In this document: positions 32,498 through 42,288 of the stretch, one piece after another
How the letters are laid out: every line of letters begins with the position of its first letter
How positions within the stretch are numbered: position 1 is the stretch's first letter
NCBI RefSeq assembly: GCF_006538725.1
Contig: NZ_BJLQ01000010.1
Location: 52,212 to 116,211 of the forward strand
From: Cellulomonas gelida
GTDB lineage: Bacteria > Actinomycetota > Actinomycetes > Actinomycetales > Cellulomonadaceae
Reading direction: 5' to 3'
Length of the DNA stretch: 64,000 bases
Notes under the pieces: model-generated
What the model saw: the letters and a program-made list of their open reading frames with translations, nothing else
What the model was told of the DNA's origin: nothing
Databases searched by the model: none
Program-made: the position numbers and the translations under genes

Positions 32498-35400
32498 TCA
32501 GGCCGGTTCCGTGACCGCGACGAGCAGGTCGGCGATCTCGCGCTCGCCGAGCAGGCGCGCGGGCCACACGGTCTCGCCGCTCGCGACGTAGTGGAACGCG
32601 GCGGCGACCCGGTCGAGCGGCGTCCCCGACCGGCGTGACCACGCGAGTCGGTACACGGCGAGCTGCAGCTCCCGCGCCGCGCGCGTCGCCTCGTCGCGCG
32701 GCGGAGCGCCCGTCTTCCAGTCCACGACGACGACGCCGCCCTGATCGACCGGGTCGCCCACTGCCGCCGGGAAGACCGCGTCGATCCGCGAGCGCAGCAC
32801 GTACCCCGCCACGTGCGTCTCGACGTCGGCCTCGATCTCCAGCGGTCGGCGGTCCGCCCACGGTGAGGCGAGGAACGCAGCGCGCAGGCGCGCCTCGTCG
32901 ACGTCGACGTCGTCGGGACCGTCCAGGTCGTCGTCCTCCGCCCCCGGGAGAGCGTCGAGGTCGACGAGCGTGGCCGCGCCGAAGTAGCCCTCGACCCATG
33001 CGTGGAACCGCGTGCCGAGCCGCGCGCGGCCGGACGGCTCGGGCGGGACCGGCCGGCGCAGCCCGCGCGCGAACTCGCCCGCGTCAGCGCCGAGCCGCAC
33101 GAGCGCGGACGCCGACAGGTGCGAGGGGAGCTCGACCACTCCCGACGACTGGCGCGCGGCCCGCTGCTCGTCGAGCAACGTGCGGGCCAGGGTCTCCCAC
33201 GGGGACCGCTCGTCGCCCGCCGACTCCCCACGCGCGTCGGCGAGCGCCGCGCGCACCCACCCCGCGGCCTGTTCGACCGCGGGCCGCCGGCCAGGGCCGT
33301 CCTCCAGCGCGAACGGGTCAGCCGGCCAGACGCCCGTCACCACCTGGCTCGCGGCCGGGTTGGCCTCGCCCGCGGCGGGCTCCCCCGCCCACCCCTCGGT
33401 GTCGACGAGGCCCGCCTCGGCGAGCTCGAGGAGGAACGTCGAGGGTCGTCGCACGGTCTTGCCGTCGCCCCACCACGCACCGGTCAGCAGCAGGCGGCTC
33501 TTGGCGCGGGTCAGCGCCACGTAGGCGAGGCGGCGCTCCTCGGCGACCTCGTGCTCGCCCGCGTCGCGCAGGAACTGCTTGCGGCGCTCCTCGAGCTCCT
33601 TCGGGCTCTCCGCTCCCGCGTAGGCGAGCTGGGGCAGGTCGTCGACGTCGCCGCGCAGCGGGTAGGGCAGCTCGCCCAGGCCGACGAGCCACGCTGAGTC
33701 CTTCGGTCCCTCCTTGCCCTGAGTCGCGGTTGCGGGCAGCACGCCGTCGACGAGCCCCGCGACCGCCACGACGTCCCACTCGAGGCCCTTGGCCGCGTGG
33801 ATGGTGATGAGCTGGACCGCGTCCGCATCCGGCTCGGTGACCGGCATCTCGAGACCGTTCTCGCGGGCGTCGGCGGCCTCGAGCCAGGACAGGAAGCCCC
33901 CGAGGGTCGGCGCGTCGACCGAGCGGGCGAAGTCGACCGCCACGTCGCGGAACGCGTCCAGGTGCGCTCGCGCGCGGCCCACACCCACTCTCGCGCGCGC
34001 CGCGACCTCGATGTCGAGGTCCAGCAGGCGCTCGGCCTCGGCCACCAGGTCCGGCACCGCGAGGTACGCGTGCGCGCGCAGCGTGCGCAGCAGCGCCGCG
34101 AGCTCGCCGAGCCGGGCGCGGCCGGCATCGCTCAGCGAGCGGCCGTCCACGCTGCGCCATCCCGGGCGAGGGAGGTCGTCGAGCGCGTCGACGATGCTGC
34201 GCTCGTCGATCACGTCGACCTCCACGCCCGGTGCCCGGCCCGAACGCTGCCCCGCGAGCTCGGCGGCCCACGCCGCGAGCGCGTGCAGGTCGGACGCCCC
34301 GAGGCGGGTGCGCGCCCCGGTGACGAGCCGCACGAGCGCGTCGCCGCGCAACGGGTCGTACGCCGCCTGCAGAGCCGCCACCACGTCCACGACCTCCGGC
34401 GTCGACAGCAGCCCGCCGAGCCCGACGACCTCGACCGGCAGCCCCTGGGCCCGCAGCGCCCGGCGCAGCGCGCCGAACTGCGACCGCTTGCGGCACAGCA
34501 CCGCGGCGCTGACCCGCCCGCCGCCCGGGCCGTGACCCGCGGCCCGCCAGTGCGCAGCGACGAACTCGGCGACGGCCTGCGCCTCGTCCAGGACCGTGGG
34601 CGTCAGGAGCGCGTCGACCCGGCCGGGCCCCGCGGTCGGGCGGGCGGCGAGCTCGGGGACGGCGACGCGCGTCGCGCCCGCGCGCAGCGGCGCGGCCACG
34701 AGGTTCGCGGCGTCGAGCACCGCGACGTCGTTGCGCCACGACGTGGACAGCGCGAGCACCTCGGCCGGTCCCCCACCGTGGGCCGGGGCACGCCGGAACG
34801 TCGTGGGAAAGCGCTCGAGGCCGCCCGCGCTCGCGCCGCGCCACCCGTAGATCGACTGGTGGGGGTCGCCCACCGCGATGACGGGGTGGCCGTCGCCGAA
34901 CAGCCCCGACAGCAACGACAGCTGCGCGTACGACGTGTCCTGGTACTCGTCGAGCAGCACGACCGCGAACCGGTCGCGCTCCGCGGCGCCGACCTCGGGC
35001 ACCTCACGTGCGAGGCGCGCGGCGAGCGCGACCTGGTCGCCGAAGTCGATCGCGTCGCTCGCGCGCTTGCGTGCCCGGTAGGCGGCCACCACGTCGAGCA
35101 GGCGCGAACGCTGCGCGAGCGAGCCGACGAGCCGCGTCACCTCCGCGTACGGCGCGCGCGGAGGTTCGCCCGCGGGGGTCGCCGCGATGTCCTCGCAGAT
35201 CCGCGCGATGCCGTCCTGCGCCGCCGCCGGGTCGAGCAGGTGCTCGTCGAGCGCGCCCGACAGCGAGAGCACCGCCTCGACGACGGTCGACACCGCGGCG
35301 TCGATCTCCAGGTCCTCCTGCCACGCCTCGACGACCTCGCTCGCGAGCTGCCACTGCGCGGCCTCGCCGAGCAGGCGCGCGGACGGGTCGATGCCGAGCC

Positions 35401-35938
35401 GCAGCGCGTGGTCCCGCACGAGCGAGGCCGCGTACGCGTTGTACGTCGAGATCGTCGGGCGCCCGCCCAGCACGTCGTCGTCGAGGTGCGCCCGCCCCGG
35501 CAGCACGACGCCGGCCTCCGCCGCGGCACGCGCGAGGCGCCGCAGCCGCAGCCGCACGCGCTCGGCGAGCTCGCCCGCCGCCTTGCGGGTGAACGTGAGC
35601 CCGAGGACCTGCTGCGGCTCGACGAGTCCGTTCGCGACGAGCCACACGACCCGGCCCGCCATCGTCTCGGTCTTGCCCGAGCCCGCACCGGCGACGACGA
35701 GCACCGGCTCGAGCGGTGCCTCGATGATGCGGCGCTGCTCCGCGGTCGGAAGGTCGCGTCCCAGCAGGCGCGCGATCTGCTCCGCTCCCACGAGCGGCAC
35801 ACCGGTCTCGACCGGCTCGGGCGCGCGAGGCCCCGGGACCAGCGCGTCGTGCGCCAGCCCCTCGCGCACCGGCCCGTCAGGCACCGGCCCCTCGGGCACC
35901 GTGGCCCGGGCCGCCGAGGTCTGCGTCGTGTCCGTCAC
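32498..35938 (-). CDS. adnB: AdnB helicase-nuclease subunit (double-strand break resection)
   Basis: This 1146-residue UvrD-like motor-nuclease is the lead motor of AdnAB, the actinobacterial counterpart of RecBCD/AddAB. Motor motifs are intact: GAGSGKT at 84-90, TFTRKAAGELAERV, VLLDEYQDTSYAQL, VGDPHQSIYGWRGAS, TIHAAKGLEWDVVAVAGL and YVALTRAKSRLLL. The C-terminal nuclease domain shows LGTRFHAWVEGYFG and VVVVDWKTGAPP (Asp-x-Lys), then QLAVYRLAW. GTG 35938 overlaps the adnA stop (GTGA), so the two subunits are coupled. Order adnA-adnB matches mycobacteria. Confidence 0.94.
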   Translation of the reverse strand: MTDTTQTSAARATVPEGPVPDGPVREGLAHDALVPGPRAPEPVETGVPLVGAEQIARLLGRDLPTAEQRRIIEAPLEPVLVVAGAGSGKTETMAGRVVWLVANGLVEPQQVLGLTFTRKAAGELAERVRLRLRRLARAAAEAGVVLPGRAHLDDDVLGGRPTISTYNAYAASLVRDHALRLGIDPSARLLGEAAQWQLASEVVEAWQEDLEIDAAVSTVVEAVLSLSGALDEHLLDPAAAQDGIARICEDIAATPAGEPPRAPYAEVTRLVGSLAQRSRLLDVVAAYRARKRASDAIDFGDQVALAARLAREVPEVGAAERDRFAVVLLDEYQDTSYAQLSLLSGLFGDGHPVIAVGDPHQSIYGWRGASAGGLERFPTTFRRAPAHGGGPAEVLALSTSWRNDVAVLDAANLVAAPLRAGATRVAVPELAARPTAGPGRVDALLTPTVLDEAQAVAEFVAAHWRAAGHGPGGGRVSAAVLCRKRSQFGALRRALRAQGLPVEVVGLGGLLSTPEVVDVVAALQAAYDPLRGDALVRLVTGARTRLGASDLHALAAWAAELAGQRSGRAPGVEVDVIDERSIVDALDDLPRPGWRSVDGRSLSDAGRARLGELAALLRTLRAHAYLAVPDLVAEAERLLDLDIEVAARARVGVGRARAHLDAFRDVAVDFARSVDAPTLGGFLSWLEAADARENGLEMPVTEPDADAVQLITIHAAKGLEWDVVAVAGLVDGVLPATATQGKEGPKDSAWLVGLGELPYPLRGDVDDLPQLAYAGAESPKELEERRKQFLRDAGEHEVAEERRLAYVALTRAKSRLLLTGAWWGDGKTVRRPSTFLLELAEAGLVDTEGWAGEPAAGEANPAASQVVTGVWPADPFALEDGPGRRPAVEQAAGWVRAALADARGESAGDERSPWETLARTLLDEQRAARQSSGVVELPSHLSASALVRLGADAGEFARGLRRPVPPEPSGRARLGTRFHAWVEGYFGAATLVDLDALPGAEDDDLDGPDDVDVDEARLRAAFLASPWADRRPLEIEADVETHVAGYVLRSRIDAVFPAAVGDPVDQGGVVVVDWKTGAPPRDEATRAARELQLAVYRLAWSRRSGTPLDRVAAAFHYVASGETVWPARLLGEREIADLLVAVTEPA

Positions 35939-38900
35939 GCGACCACCTGTCCGCCCTCGGCCCGCACGGGGCACGAGCGACGCACCGGGCAACGGTCGCA
36001 CTGGTCGTTCGCCGTCGCGGTGAACGCCGAGCCCGCCATCTTCTCCGCGACCTCGTCGACGAGCGTGCGCGCCCACGACGGCCCGTCCTCCTCGGGTCCC
36101 AGCGCCTCCTGCTCGCGCACGGCGCCAGTCTTGCCGGTCCCGAGGTACACGAGCTGCGCACCCGCGCTCGTCGTGCCGGGCGGCAGCGCCGCGAACGCCC
36201 CCGCGTCGACCGCGAGCTGGTACGCGCCGAGCTGCGGGTTCTGCGCCGACTGGTCCTTCGACGGCGGGCTCGCGCCCGTCTTGAGGTCGACGACCCGGAC
36301 CTGGTCGGGGTGCTCGAGGTCGCGTTCGATGCGGTCGGCGCTGCCGCGCACCAGTGCGCGCTCGGTGCGCAGCCGGAAGTCCGACTCGACCAGGAGCGCC
36401 TCACCCGCGCCCTTGAGGTAGCCGGCGAGGCGTTCGATCATCGCGTCCGCCTTCGCGCGCGTCGCGCGCGCGGGCCAGCCCGAGCCGAGCCCGAGGGTGT
36501 CCCAGCGCTCGTCGAGCGCCGCGGCGAGCTCGGCGTGCGTGCCATTCGGGTGCGCCTGGGCGATCTCGTGCACCAGCGTGCCCAGCGACTGCCCACCGCT
36601 CGTCCCGGCGCTGCCGCCCGCGGCCTCGAGCGCCCAGCGCAGCGCGCACCGGTGCGCTGTCTCGAGCTTCGACGGCGAGACGCGCACGGGCTCGTCGGGT
36701 GCGTACAGCGGGGCGGTGCTGCTGGGCTCGGCGAGCCCGTGCCAGCGGCTCGGGTCCGCTCCCGGCACGCCGCGCGCGGCCAGGTCCGCGAGCGCCGGCA
36801 CGGCCCCCGCGTCCGGCTCCACGCCCTGCTGCGCGGCCGCCTCGAGCGTGGCCCGCAGCTGTGCCACGAGCCCGCGCAGGTCGAGCGCGGGCTCGACCTG
36901 CGTGCGCCGGTGGTCGGCCTCCGCCCCGGGCGGCTCGACGAGGTCGACGAACGGCGACGGCTGCTGGTCGGCGTCCGCGACGGCCGTCACGACGAGCGAG
37001 CGACGTGCACGCGAGACGGCGACCGCGAACGAGCGCAGCTCGTCGGCCAGCACGGCCGCGCGGGCGTCCGGCACCGACGAGCCCTGCGCGGACCTGCCGG
37101 AGACGACGTCGACGAGCGCCTGGGCGCCGAGCAGCGAGTCCCGCAGGCGCAGGTCCGGCCACACGCCGTCCTGCACGCCCGCGACCGCGACCACGTCCCA
37201 CTCGCCGCCGGCCGCACCCGCGGGCGTGAGCACCGAGACCGCCGCCCGGCGTGCCCGTGGCGCGAGCGAGTCCGACGGCAGGTCCTGCGACCGCAGCCAG
37301 TCGACGAACGCGCCCGGCGACGTGCGCGGCATGCGCTCGACGAACGTCTCGGCGGCGCGGAACAGCGCGACGACCGCGTCGAGGTCACGGTCCGCGCGCT
37401 CGCCGGCCGCCCCGCCCGTGAGCGCTGCGCGGCGCCACGGCTCGGCACACTCGGCCGCGTCCCACAGCGCCCACAGGACCCCCTGGGCGTCGGCACCGGA
37501 CCGTGCGGCAGCGGCCCGCCCCGCCTGCAGCACGCGCGCGAGCCGCTCGAGCGGCCCGGCCACGGTCGGCGGCAGGGTCGCGGCGCGCCCGGGCTCGTCG
37601 AGCACCTCGACGAGCAACGCGTCGCTCGTGCGACCACCGCCGCCCGCGAGCTCCTCGGCCCGCAGCGCGCGCCGTGCGCGGCGCAGGCCGACGGGATCGA
37701 GCGCGCCCAAGGGCGAGCACGCGAGCCGGGCCGCGAGCACCGCGTCGAGCTCGGCCGTCCCGCACGCCACGGCCATCGCGTCCAGCAGGGGCCGTACCGC
37801 CGGCTCGTCGCGCAGGGGCACGTCGCTGCCGAGGACGGTGACCGGGACGGCGGCGCCGGCGAGCGCCCGCCGCAGCGCGGTCACCTGCGCACCCGAGCGC
37901 GCGATCACGGCCATCCGCTCCCACGCGACCCCGTCGTGCAGGTGCGCACGCCGCAGCTCGCGCGCCACGAACGCGGCCTCCTGCGCACCGCTCGGCAGGA
38001 TCGCGACCCGCACGGCCTCGGGCGATGCCGGATCCGTGGGTCGGCCGGGAGCCGGCCTGCGGTGCGCGGCGACGCCGACCGTGCCGATCCGGTCGGCGAC
38101 GCGCTCGACGACCGTGCGCAGCGCGCCGGCGTGCCGCCACGCGACCGGCAGGACGAGCCGTCGCGCGCCCAGCTCGCCCACGCCCGGCCCGCGCGGCGAC
38201 GTGGACCGTGCGACGAGCGACGGCTCGGCGCCGCGGAACGTCTGCACGGCGGTGTCCGGGTCCGCCGTCAGGAGCAGGCGTGCGCCTCGGTCCGCCAGGA
38301 CCGACAGGAACGCCGCGGTGGCCGAGGTGCTCTCCTGGTGGTCGTCCACGACGACCAGCCGCCAGCCCGGCGCGCGCGCACCCGGGACGTCCCGCTCCCA
38401 CGACGCGAGCACGCGCGCCGCCTCGGCCACGACGACCGCGGGGTCGAGACGCGTCCCCGCATCGGGCGTGCCCGCACGCAGGTCGAGCACGTCGAGGTAC
38501 TCGGTGTAGACCTGCGCGGCCGCCGACCACTGCGGCCGGCCGTGCTCGCGGCCGAGCGCGTCGAGCTCGGCCGGCCCCAGCCCGCGTTCGGCGGCCCGCA
38601 TCAGCAGGTCGCGCAGCTCGTCGCGGAAGGCGCGCACACCGAGTGCCTCGGCGCGCACACGGGGCGGCCAGTCGATCGCCGCGCCCTCACCGGCCGCGTG
38701 CCCTGCGAGCAGCTCGGCGAGCACCAGGTCCTGCTCGGGGCCGGACACGAGCGTGGGTGGGTGCTCCCCGAGCCAGACCGCACGCGCTCGGAGCACCGCG
38801 AACGCTGCCGCTGCGGGAGTCTGGACCAGGGGCCGGCCGGACGTGACCGGTAGGCGCGCCGCGAGCCGGTCCCGCAGGTCCGCCGCACCGCGTCGCGTCG

Positions 38901-39168
38901 CCGCGAGCACCAGGAGCTCGTCGGGGCGCAGGCCCGCGTGCACCGCGGCGACCGCGGCCTCGAGCGCGACCGTCGACCGACCGGTGCCGGGTGCGCCGAG
39001 GACCAGGAGCGCGCGCTCGTCGTCCGCCCCGGCACGGCCGGCGCCCACGTCACGCGCCCACGCGACCGCGGCCCGCTGCACCTCGTCCAGCTCGACCGAC
39101 GCGCCGGGGCCCCAGCCGGGCCCGTCCGCGAACGCGGGCCGGCGCAGCACGGGCGCGTTCGTGGTCAC
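35935..39168 (-). CDS. adnA: AdnA helicase-nuclease subunit with degenerate Walker A
   Basis: This is the 1077-residue partner of AdnB. The nuclease end has LGTLVHEIAQAHP, VRVVDLKTGASPPSKD, and a cysteine set (HRCALRWALE, then QCDRCPVRRSCPVR) suited to a [4Fe-4S] cluster, as in AddB/AdnA. The motor part is degenerate: Walker A reads GAPGTGRST with Arg at position 64 in place of the invariant Lys, and the Walker B region is LVVVDDHQES rather than DExQD. This suggests an inactive motor and an architectural plus nuclease role. The start is GTG 39168 or ATG 39177; I prefer the former. Confidence 0.92.
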   Translation of the reverse strand: MTTNAPVLRRPAFADGPGWGPGASVELDEVQRAAVAWARDVGAGRAGADDERALLVLGAPGTGRSTVALEAAVAAVHAGLRPDELLVLAATRRGAADLRDRLAARLPVTSGRPLVQTPAAAAFAVLRARAVWLGEHPPTLVSGPEQDLVLAELLAGHAAGEGAAIDWPPRVRAEALGVRAFRDELRDLLMRAAERGLGPAELDALGREHGRPQWSAAAQVYTEYLDVLDLRAGTPDAGTRLDPAVVVAEAARVLASWERDVPGARAPGWRLVVVDDHQESTSATAAFLSVLADRGARLLLTADPDTAVQTFRGAEPSLVARSTSPRGPGVGELGARRLVLPVAWRHAGALRTVVERVADRIGTVGVAAHRRPAPGRPTDPASPEAVRVAILPSGAQEAAFVARELRRAHLHDGVAWERMAVIARSGAQVTALRRALAGAAVPVTVLGSDVPLRDEPAVRPLLDAMAVACGTAELDAVLAARLACSPLGALDPVGLRRARRALRAEELAGGGGRTSDALLVEVLDEPGRAATLPPTVAGPLERLARVLQAGRAAAARSGADAQGVLWALWDAAECAEPWRRAALTGGAAGERADRDLDAVVALFRAAETFVERMPRTSPGAFVDWLRSQDLPSDSLAPRARRAAVSVLTPAGAAGGEWDVVAVAGVQDGVWPDLRLRDSLLGAQALVDVVSGRSAQGSSVPDARAAVLADELRSFAVAVSRARRSLVVTAVADADQQPSPFVDLVEPPGAEADHRRTQVEPALDLRGLVAQLRATLEAAAQQGVEPDAGAVPALADLAARGVPGADPSRWHGLAEPSSTAPLYAPDEPVRVSPSKLETAHRCALRWALEAAGGSAGTSGGQSLGTLVHEIAQAHPNGTHAELAAALDERWDTLGLGSGWPARATRAKADAMIERLAGYLKGAGEALLVESDFRLRTERALVRGSADRIERDLEHPDQVRVVDLKTGASPPSKDQSAQNPQLGAYQLAVDAGAFAALPPGTTSAGAQLVYLGTGKTGAVREQEALGPEEDGPSWARTLVDEVAEKMAGSAFTATANDQCDRCPVRRSCPVRAEGGQVVA

Positions 39169-39259
39169 GCCCCGCATCCCATCACGCCCCACCCACACCG
39201 ACCGCACCGGCACCGCTCACCCAGACCGCAGCACGGGCACCACTCACTCGAGCCGCGCA

Positions 39260-40216
39260 CTAGCTCTCGGGGTGCGGCCAGGGGTTCGGCGTGCACGGGG
39301 TGACGCTGTACGACTGCTGCTGCATGAGCGGTGCGACCTGACCCGGGCCGGGGCACCGCTGGTGCGGGTGGCCGAGCAGGTGCCCGACCTCGTGGTTCAC
39401 GAGGTAGTTCCGGTACGGCGAGAGCGCGTCGCCGTACGCCGGCGACCCCTCGACCCAGCGCAGCAGGTTGAGCACCGCGTGCCCGTTGCGGCCGCACGAG
39501 ACCTTGCCGTTGGTCGCCAGCGGCGCGCACAGCTCGTCGACGAGGTCCGGCGAGGCGAGCACCACGCGCAGGTCGGCGTCGGAGTCGGTGCGGTCGAACG
39601 ACACCGAGCCGTCGGCCCCCCAGCCGCGCGGGTCGTTCAGCGTCGCCATGACGAACGCCGCGAACCGCTCGCCGTCGACCGCGAGCCCGCCCTCGACCTC
39701 GACCCGCACGCGCTTGACCGCGCCGGTGCCCGGCCCGCTCGCGGACCCCGGCACGACGACGAGATCACCCGACGCACTCACGGGCACGTCGCGCCCCAGC
39801 AGCCCGGCCGCGAGGTCGTCGGCGGTGAGCCCCGGCGGCAGCGTCACGGCCGGGACCGGCTCGCGTCCCGCGCTGAGCGACGCGTCGAGGTCGGACGGCG
39901 CCGCCACGGGCGTCGGGAGCTCGGTCGGGACGTCACGGTGGCCGTCGCCGCGCGCGACCGCGGACGAGCGCACCCGCTGCACGTCGTCGGCCACCACGAG
40001 CGAGGTCGCCTCGGCGATGCTCGCCACCGCTGCGGATCCCGCGCGCGACGAGCCCGCCACGGCCCATCCCGTCCCGGCCCCGGCGACGAGCGCCGTCGCG
40101 GTGACCAGCGCGGCCAGACCCCGACGACGGGTGCGCGCGGCGGCGCGCCGCGACCTCCGGGTGGGTCCACGGCCGCGGCGCGGGTCACCCGATCGGTGCA
40201 CGGTCGCCTGGCTCAT
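39260..40216 (-). CDS. DUF3152 protein, probable secreted zinc protease-like
   Basis: This 318-residue protein has a basic N-terminus with RR motifs followed by a hydrophobic signal or anchor (GLAALVTATALVAGAGTGWAVAG). The C-terminal DUF3152 domain begins near VKRVRVEVEGG and contains FAAFVMATLNDPRGWGADGSV, CGRNGHAVLNLLRWVEG, NYLVNHEVGHLLGHPHQRCPG and PLMQQQ. HExxHxxGH plus a later Met resembles metzincin zinc peptidases, so proteolysis outside the membrane is plausible though unproven. ATG 40216 lies 6 nt after GACGAT. It corresponds to Rv3207c-like genes. Confidence 0.87.
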   Translation of the reverse strand: MSQATVHRSGDPRRGRGPTRRSRRAAARTRRRGLAALVTATALVAGAGTGWAVAGSSRAGSAAVASIAEATSLVVADDVQRVRSSAVARGDGHRDVPTELPTPVAAPSDLDASLSAGREPVPAVTLPPGLTADDLAAGLLGRDVPVSASGDLVVVPGSASGPGTGAVKRVRVEVEGGLAVDGERFAAFVMATLNDPRGWGADGSVSFDRTDSDADLRVVLASPDLVDELCAPLATNGKVSCGRNGHAVLNLLRWVEGSPAYGDALSPYRNYLVNHEVGHLLGHPHQRCPGPGQVAPLMQQQSYSVTPCTPNPWPHPES

Positions 40217-40234
40217 GCGGACATCGTCGCACTG

Positions 40235-40257
40235 ATGAAACGTTCGATGGCTAGCAT
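40235..40257. promoter_or_regulatory. Operator-like dyad and -10 in the DUF3152/TetR gap
   Basis: ATGAAACGTTCGAT at 40235-40248 is a 14-bp imperfect palindrome around AACGTT. TAGCAT at 40252-40257 is the -10 of the TetR gene, 7 nt before its ATG. The 48-bp gap thus holds both promoters, and a regulator bound to the dyad would control both genes. Binding by the adjacent TetR protein is inference. Confidence 0.45.
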
Positions 40258-40264
40258 GCGCCGC

Positions 40265-40930
40265 ATGGCCGAGCACTCGAACGCCTCGACGCCTCGTCCG
40301 CGCAGCGTGCGGATGTCGGGCGGCGAGCGGCGTGCTCAGGTCCTCGCGATCGCGCAGGAGCTGTTCTCGATCGAGGGTTTCCACCACGTCTCGATGGACG
40401 ACATCGCGGACCGCGCGCTCGTGAGCAAGCCGGTCCTGTACCGCCACTTCCCGTCGAAGCTCGACCTCTACCTCGCGGTCGTCGACCGGTGCGGTGCCGA
40501 CCTGCTGGGCGCGGTCGAGGAGGCCGTGCAGCCGATCGAGCAGGGTCCGGTGCACCGCGGGGACGGTCAGGCGGTCATCGCCGCGATCGTGCGGGCCTAC
40601 ATGACCTTCGTCGAGGTCGCGGGCGAGTCCTCGGGCCTGCTGTTCGAGTCCGACGTGACGCACGACGACGACGTGCGCGCGCGGGTCGAGCACGCGTCGT
40701 CGGTGGCCGCACAGCGGTGCGCCGCGGTGCTCGAGCGCGTGACGGGGCTGCCGCCGCAGGACTGCACGGTCGTCGCGGTCTCGCTGATCTCGCTCGCGCA
40801 GGGTGCGGCCACGCACCGCCTGCGCAGCCCGGACGCACCTGACCCCGAGCACGCGGTCGACCTGGTGACGCGGCTCGCGTGGGCGGGCGTCCAGGGCCTG
40901 CTGCGCCCCGACCTCGAGTACGACGAGTGA
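40265..40930 (+). CDS. TetR family transcriptional regulator
   Basis: This 221-residue regulator has a typical N-terminal HTH: RRAQVLAIAQELFSIEGFHHVSMDDIADRALVSKPVLYRHFPSKLDLYLAVV. An all-helical ligand domain follows (VRAYMTFVEVAGESSGLLFESDV). It is shorter on operator contacts than QacR-type but complete. ATG 40265 is leaderless-type, 7 nt after TAGCAT. The gene pair TetR-DUF3107 matches Rv3208-Rv3208A. Ligand unknown. Confidence 0.93.
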   Translation: MAEHSNASTPRPRSVRMSGGERRAQVLAIAQELFSIEGFHHVSMDDIADRALVSKPVLYRHFPSKLDLYLAVVDRCGADLLGAVEEAVQPIEQGPVHRGDGQAVIAAIVRAYMTFVEVAGESSGLLFESDVTHDDDVRARVEHASSVAAQRCAAVLERVTGLPPQDCTVVAVSLISLAQGAATHRLRSPDAPDPEHAVDLVTRLAWAGVQGLLRPDLEYDE

Positions 40931-41078
40931 CGTCGCGCCGCTGACGCGCGGACGCGGGCCGACGACGAGGCGGCGAACCCACCGGTTTTCGCTGGTCGCG
41001 GACACGCGCGAGCCGCGCGGCGCACCGGCCTAGGATCGTCGGCGTACGGCCGCGGTGGCCGACGACGGGAGGAACGGC

Positions 41079-41303
41079 GTGGAGATCACGATCGGCGTGC
41101 AGAACGTGACGCGGGAGATCGCCCTGGAGAGCGACCAGACGGCCGACGAGGTGTCCGCCGCGATCGCCGCCGCTCTCGCCGGCAAGTCCGCGCTCGAGCT
41201 CACGGACAGCAAGGGCCGTCGCGTGGTCGTGCCGACCGCGACGCTCGCGTACGTCGAGATCGGCGCCGAGACCAAGCCGCGCGTGGGCTTCGGCTCCATC
41301 TGA
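41079..41303 (+). CDS. DUF3107 (TB9.4-like) small protein
   Basis: This 74-residue protein (VEITIGVQNVTREIALESD at the start, PTATLAYVEIGAETKPRVGFG at the end) is the actinobacterial DUF3107 family, known in M. tuberculosis as TB9.4. It appears to be a small alpha/beta fold without catalytic motifs. The GTG at 41079 follows GGGAGGAAC. A -10-like TAGGAT lies at 41031-41036. Function unknown. Confidence 0.92.
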   Translation: MEITIGVQNVTREIALESDQTADEVSAAIAAALAGKSALELTDSKGRRVVVPTATLAYVEIGAETKPRVGFGSI

Positions 41304-41332
41304 CGGGCGCTGCGGCGGGGCTCGTCCGAGGA

Positions 41333-41375
41333 CCCTCGGGCGGGCTCCCGCCGACGACCGCTCGTGCCCCGAGGG
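41333..41375. terminator. Terminator between DUF3107 and ferritin-like genes
   Basis: Outer arms CCCTCGGG (41333-41340) and CCCGAGGG (41368-41375) enclose a small inner GC stem (GCGGG/CCCGC). It lies between convergent genes. Confidence 0.6.
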
Positions 41376-41384
41376 GCGGGACGA

Positions 41385-42155
41385 TCAGGCTGTGAGGCCG
41401 AGGCGGCTCATGCGACGCGTGTGCTGCGCGGTGAGCTCGCCGAAGATCTTCGCGGGCGCGTTGGGCGTGGCCGCACCGGTCACCTGTGCCTGCTGGGCGG
41501 CGTCGGACTGATCCGGCTCCTGCACCGAGCCCGCGCGCACGAGGCGCTCCAGGCCGGGGCGCTGCGTGAGCAGTCGCTGCACCGTGCCGAGCGCCTCACC
41601 GACGAGCCGGCGGCCCCACAGCGCGAGCCGCGACGAGAGCGCCCCGTCCCCCGAGCCGGCTGCGTCCAGCTCGGCGACTGCGAGCTCGGCGTGCGACGCG
41701 TCGTCGAGGACCTCGAGCACCACGGTGCGCGAGCGGTCGTCGAGACCCTGCGCCGCGAGCCGGCAGAAGTCGTCCGCCACGCCGTAGCCCACGTACGCCT
41801 TGAGCAGCCGCTCCCACCACGTGCTCGGCTGCGTGCGGGCGTCGAACTCGCTGAGCACGTCGTCGAACTGCCCCATGACCGCGGCCGGGTCGGCACCGAG
41901 CTCGCTGACGCGCGCGAGCACGCGGTCGCGGCGCTCGACGGCCGCGGCGGCGAACCGGGACAGGGCGAGCGCCTGCACGGCGTCGGGCGCGATCGCGCAG
42001 TCCGACGCGAGGCGCATGAACGCCACGTGCTCGAGCTGGGCGACGAGGCCGAGCAGCTCCAGGACGTCCGCCGTGCTGGCCTGGGGCGCGGTCGCCGGCT
42101 GCGGCGACGAGGTCGACGGCGCGTCGGTGGGCGTGGGCTCGGCGGCGTTGCTCAT
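41385..42155 (-). CDS. Ferritin-like fold protein (MiaE-like, Rv3210c family)
   Basis: This 256-residue all-helical protein has a disordered Ser/Thr/Pro-rich N-terminus (about 28 residues), then VLELLGLVAQLEHVAFMRLASD, STWWERLLKAYVGYGVADDFCRLAAQGLDD and EVLDDASHAELAVAELD. Glu and His residues in the helices (EH, then D..HAE) match a ferritin-like diiron scaffold, often annotated tRNA hydroxylase MiaE-like. Not all iron ligands are certain. ATG 42155 stands 6 nt after TACGAT, leaderless-type. Confidence 0.8.
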   Translation of the reverse strand: MSNAAEPTPTDAPSTSSPQPATAPQASTADVLELLGLVAQLEHVAFMRLASDCAIAPDAVQALALSRFAAAAVERRDRVLARVSELGADPAAVMGQFDDVLSEFDARTQPSTWWERLLKAYVGYGVADDFCRLAAQGLDDRSRTVVLEVLDDASHAELAVAELDAAGSGDGALSSRLALWGRRLVGEALGTVQRLLTQRPGLERLVRAGSVQEPDQSDAAQQAQVTGAATPNAPAKIFGELTAQHTRRMSRLGLTA

Positions 42156-42288
42156 CCGTCGATCGTAGAGCGGGTCGCGCCCGGGTGGCCTGGTTGGCGG
42201 TGTCTCGCCCGTCACCCACGCGCACGACGGGCCAGCCGCGACGCGGCGTGTGACGAGCGGCACCGGCCGGGACGGCACGCTCGTCGGC

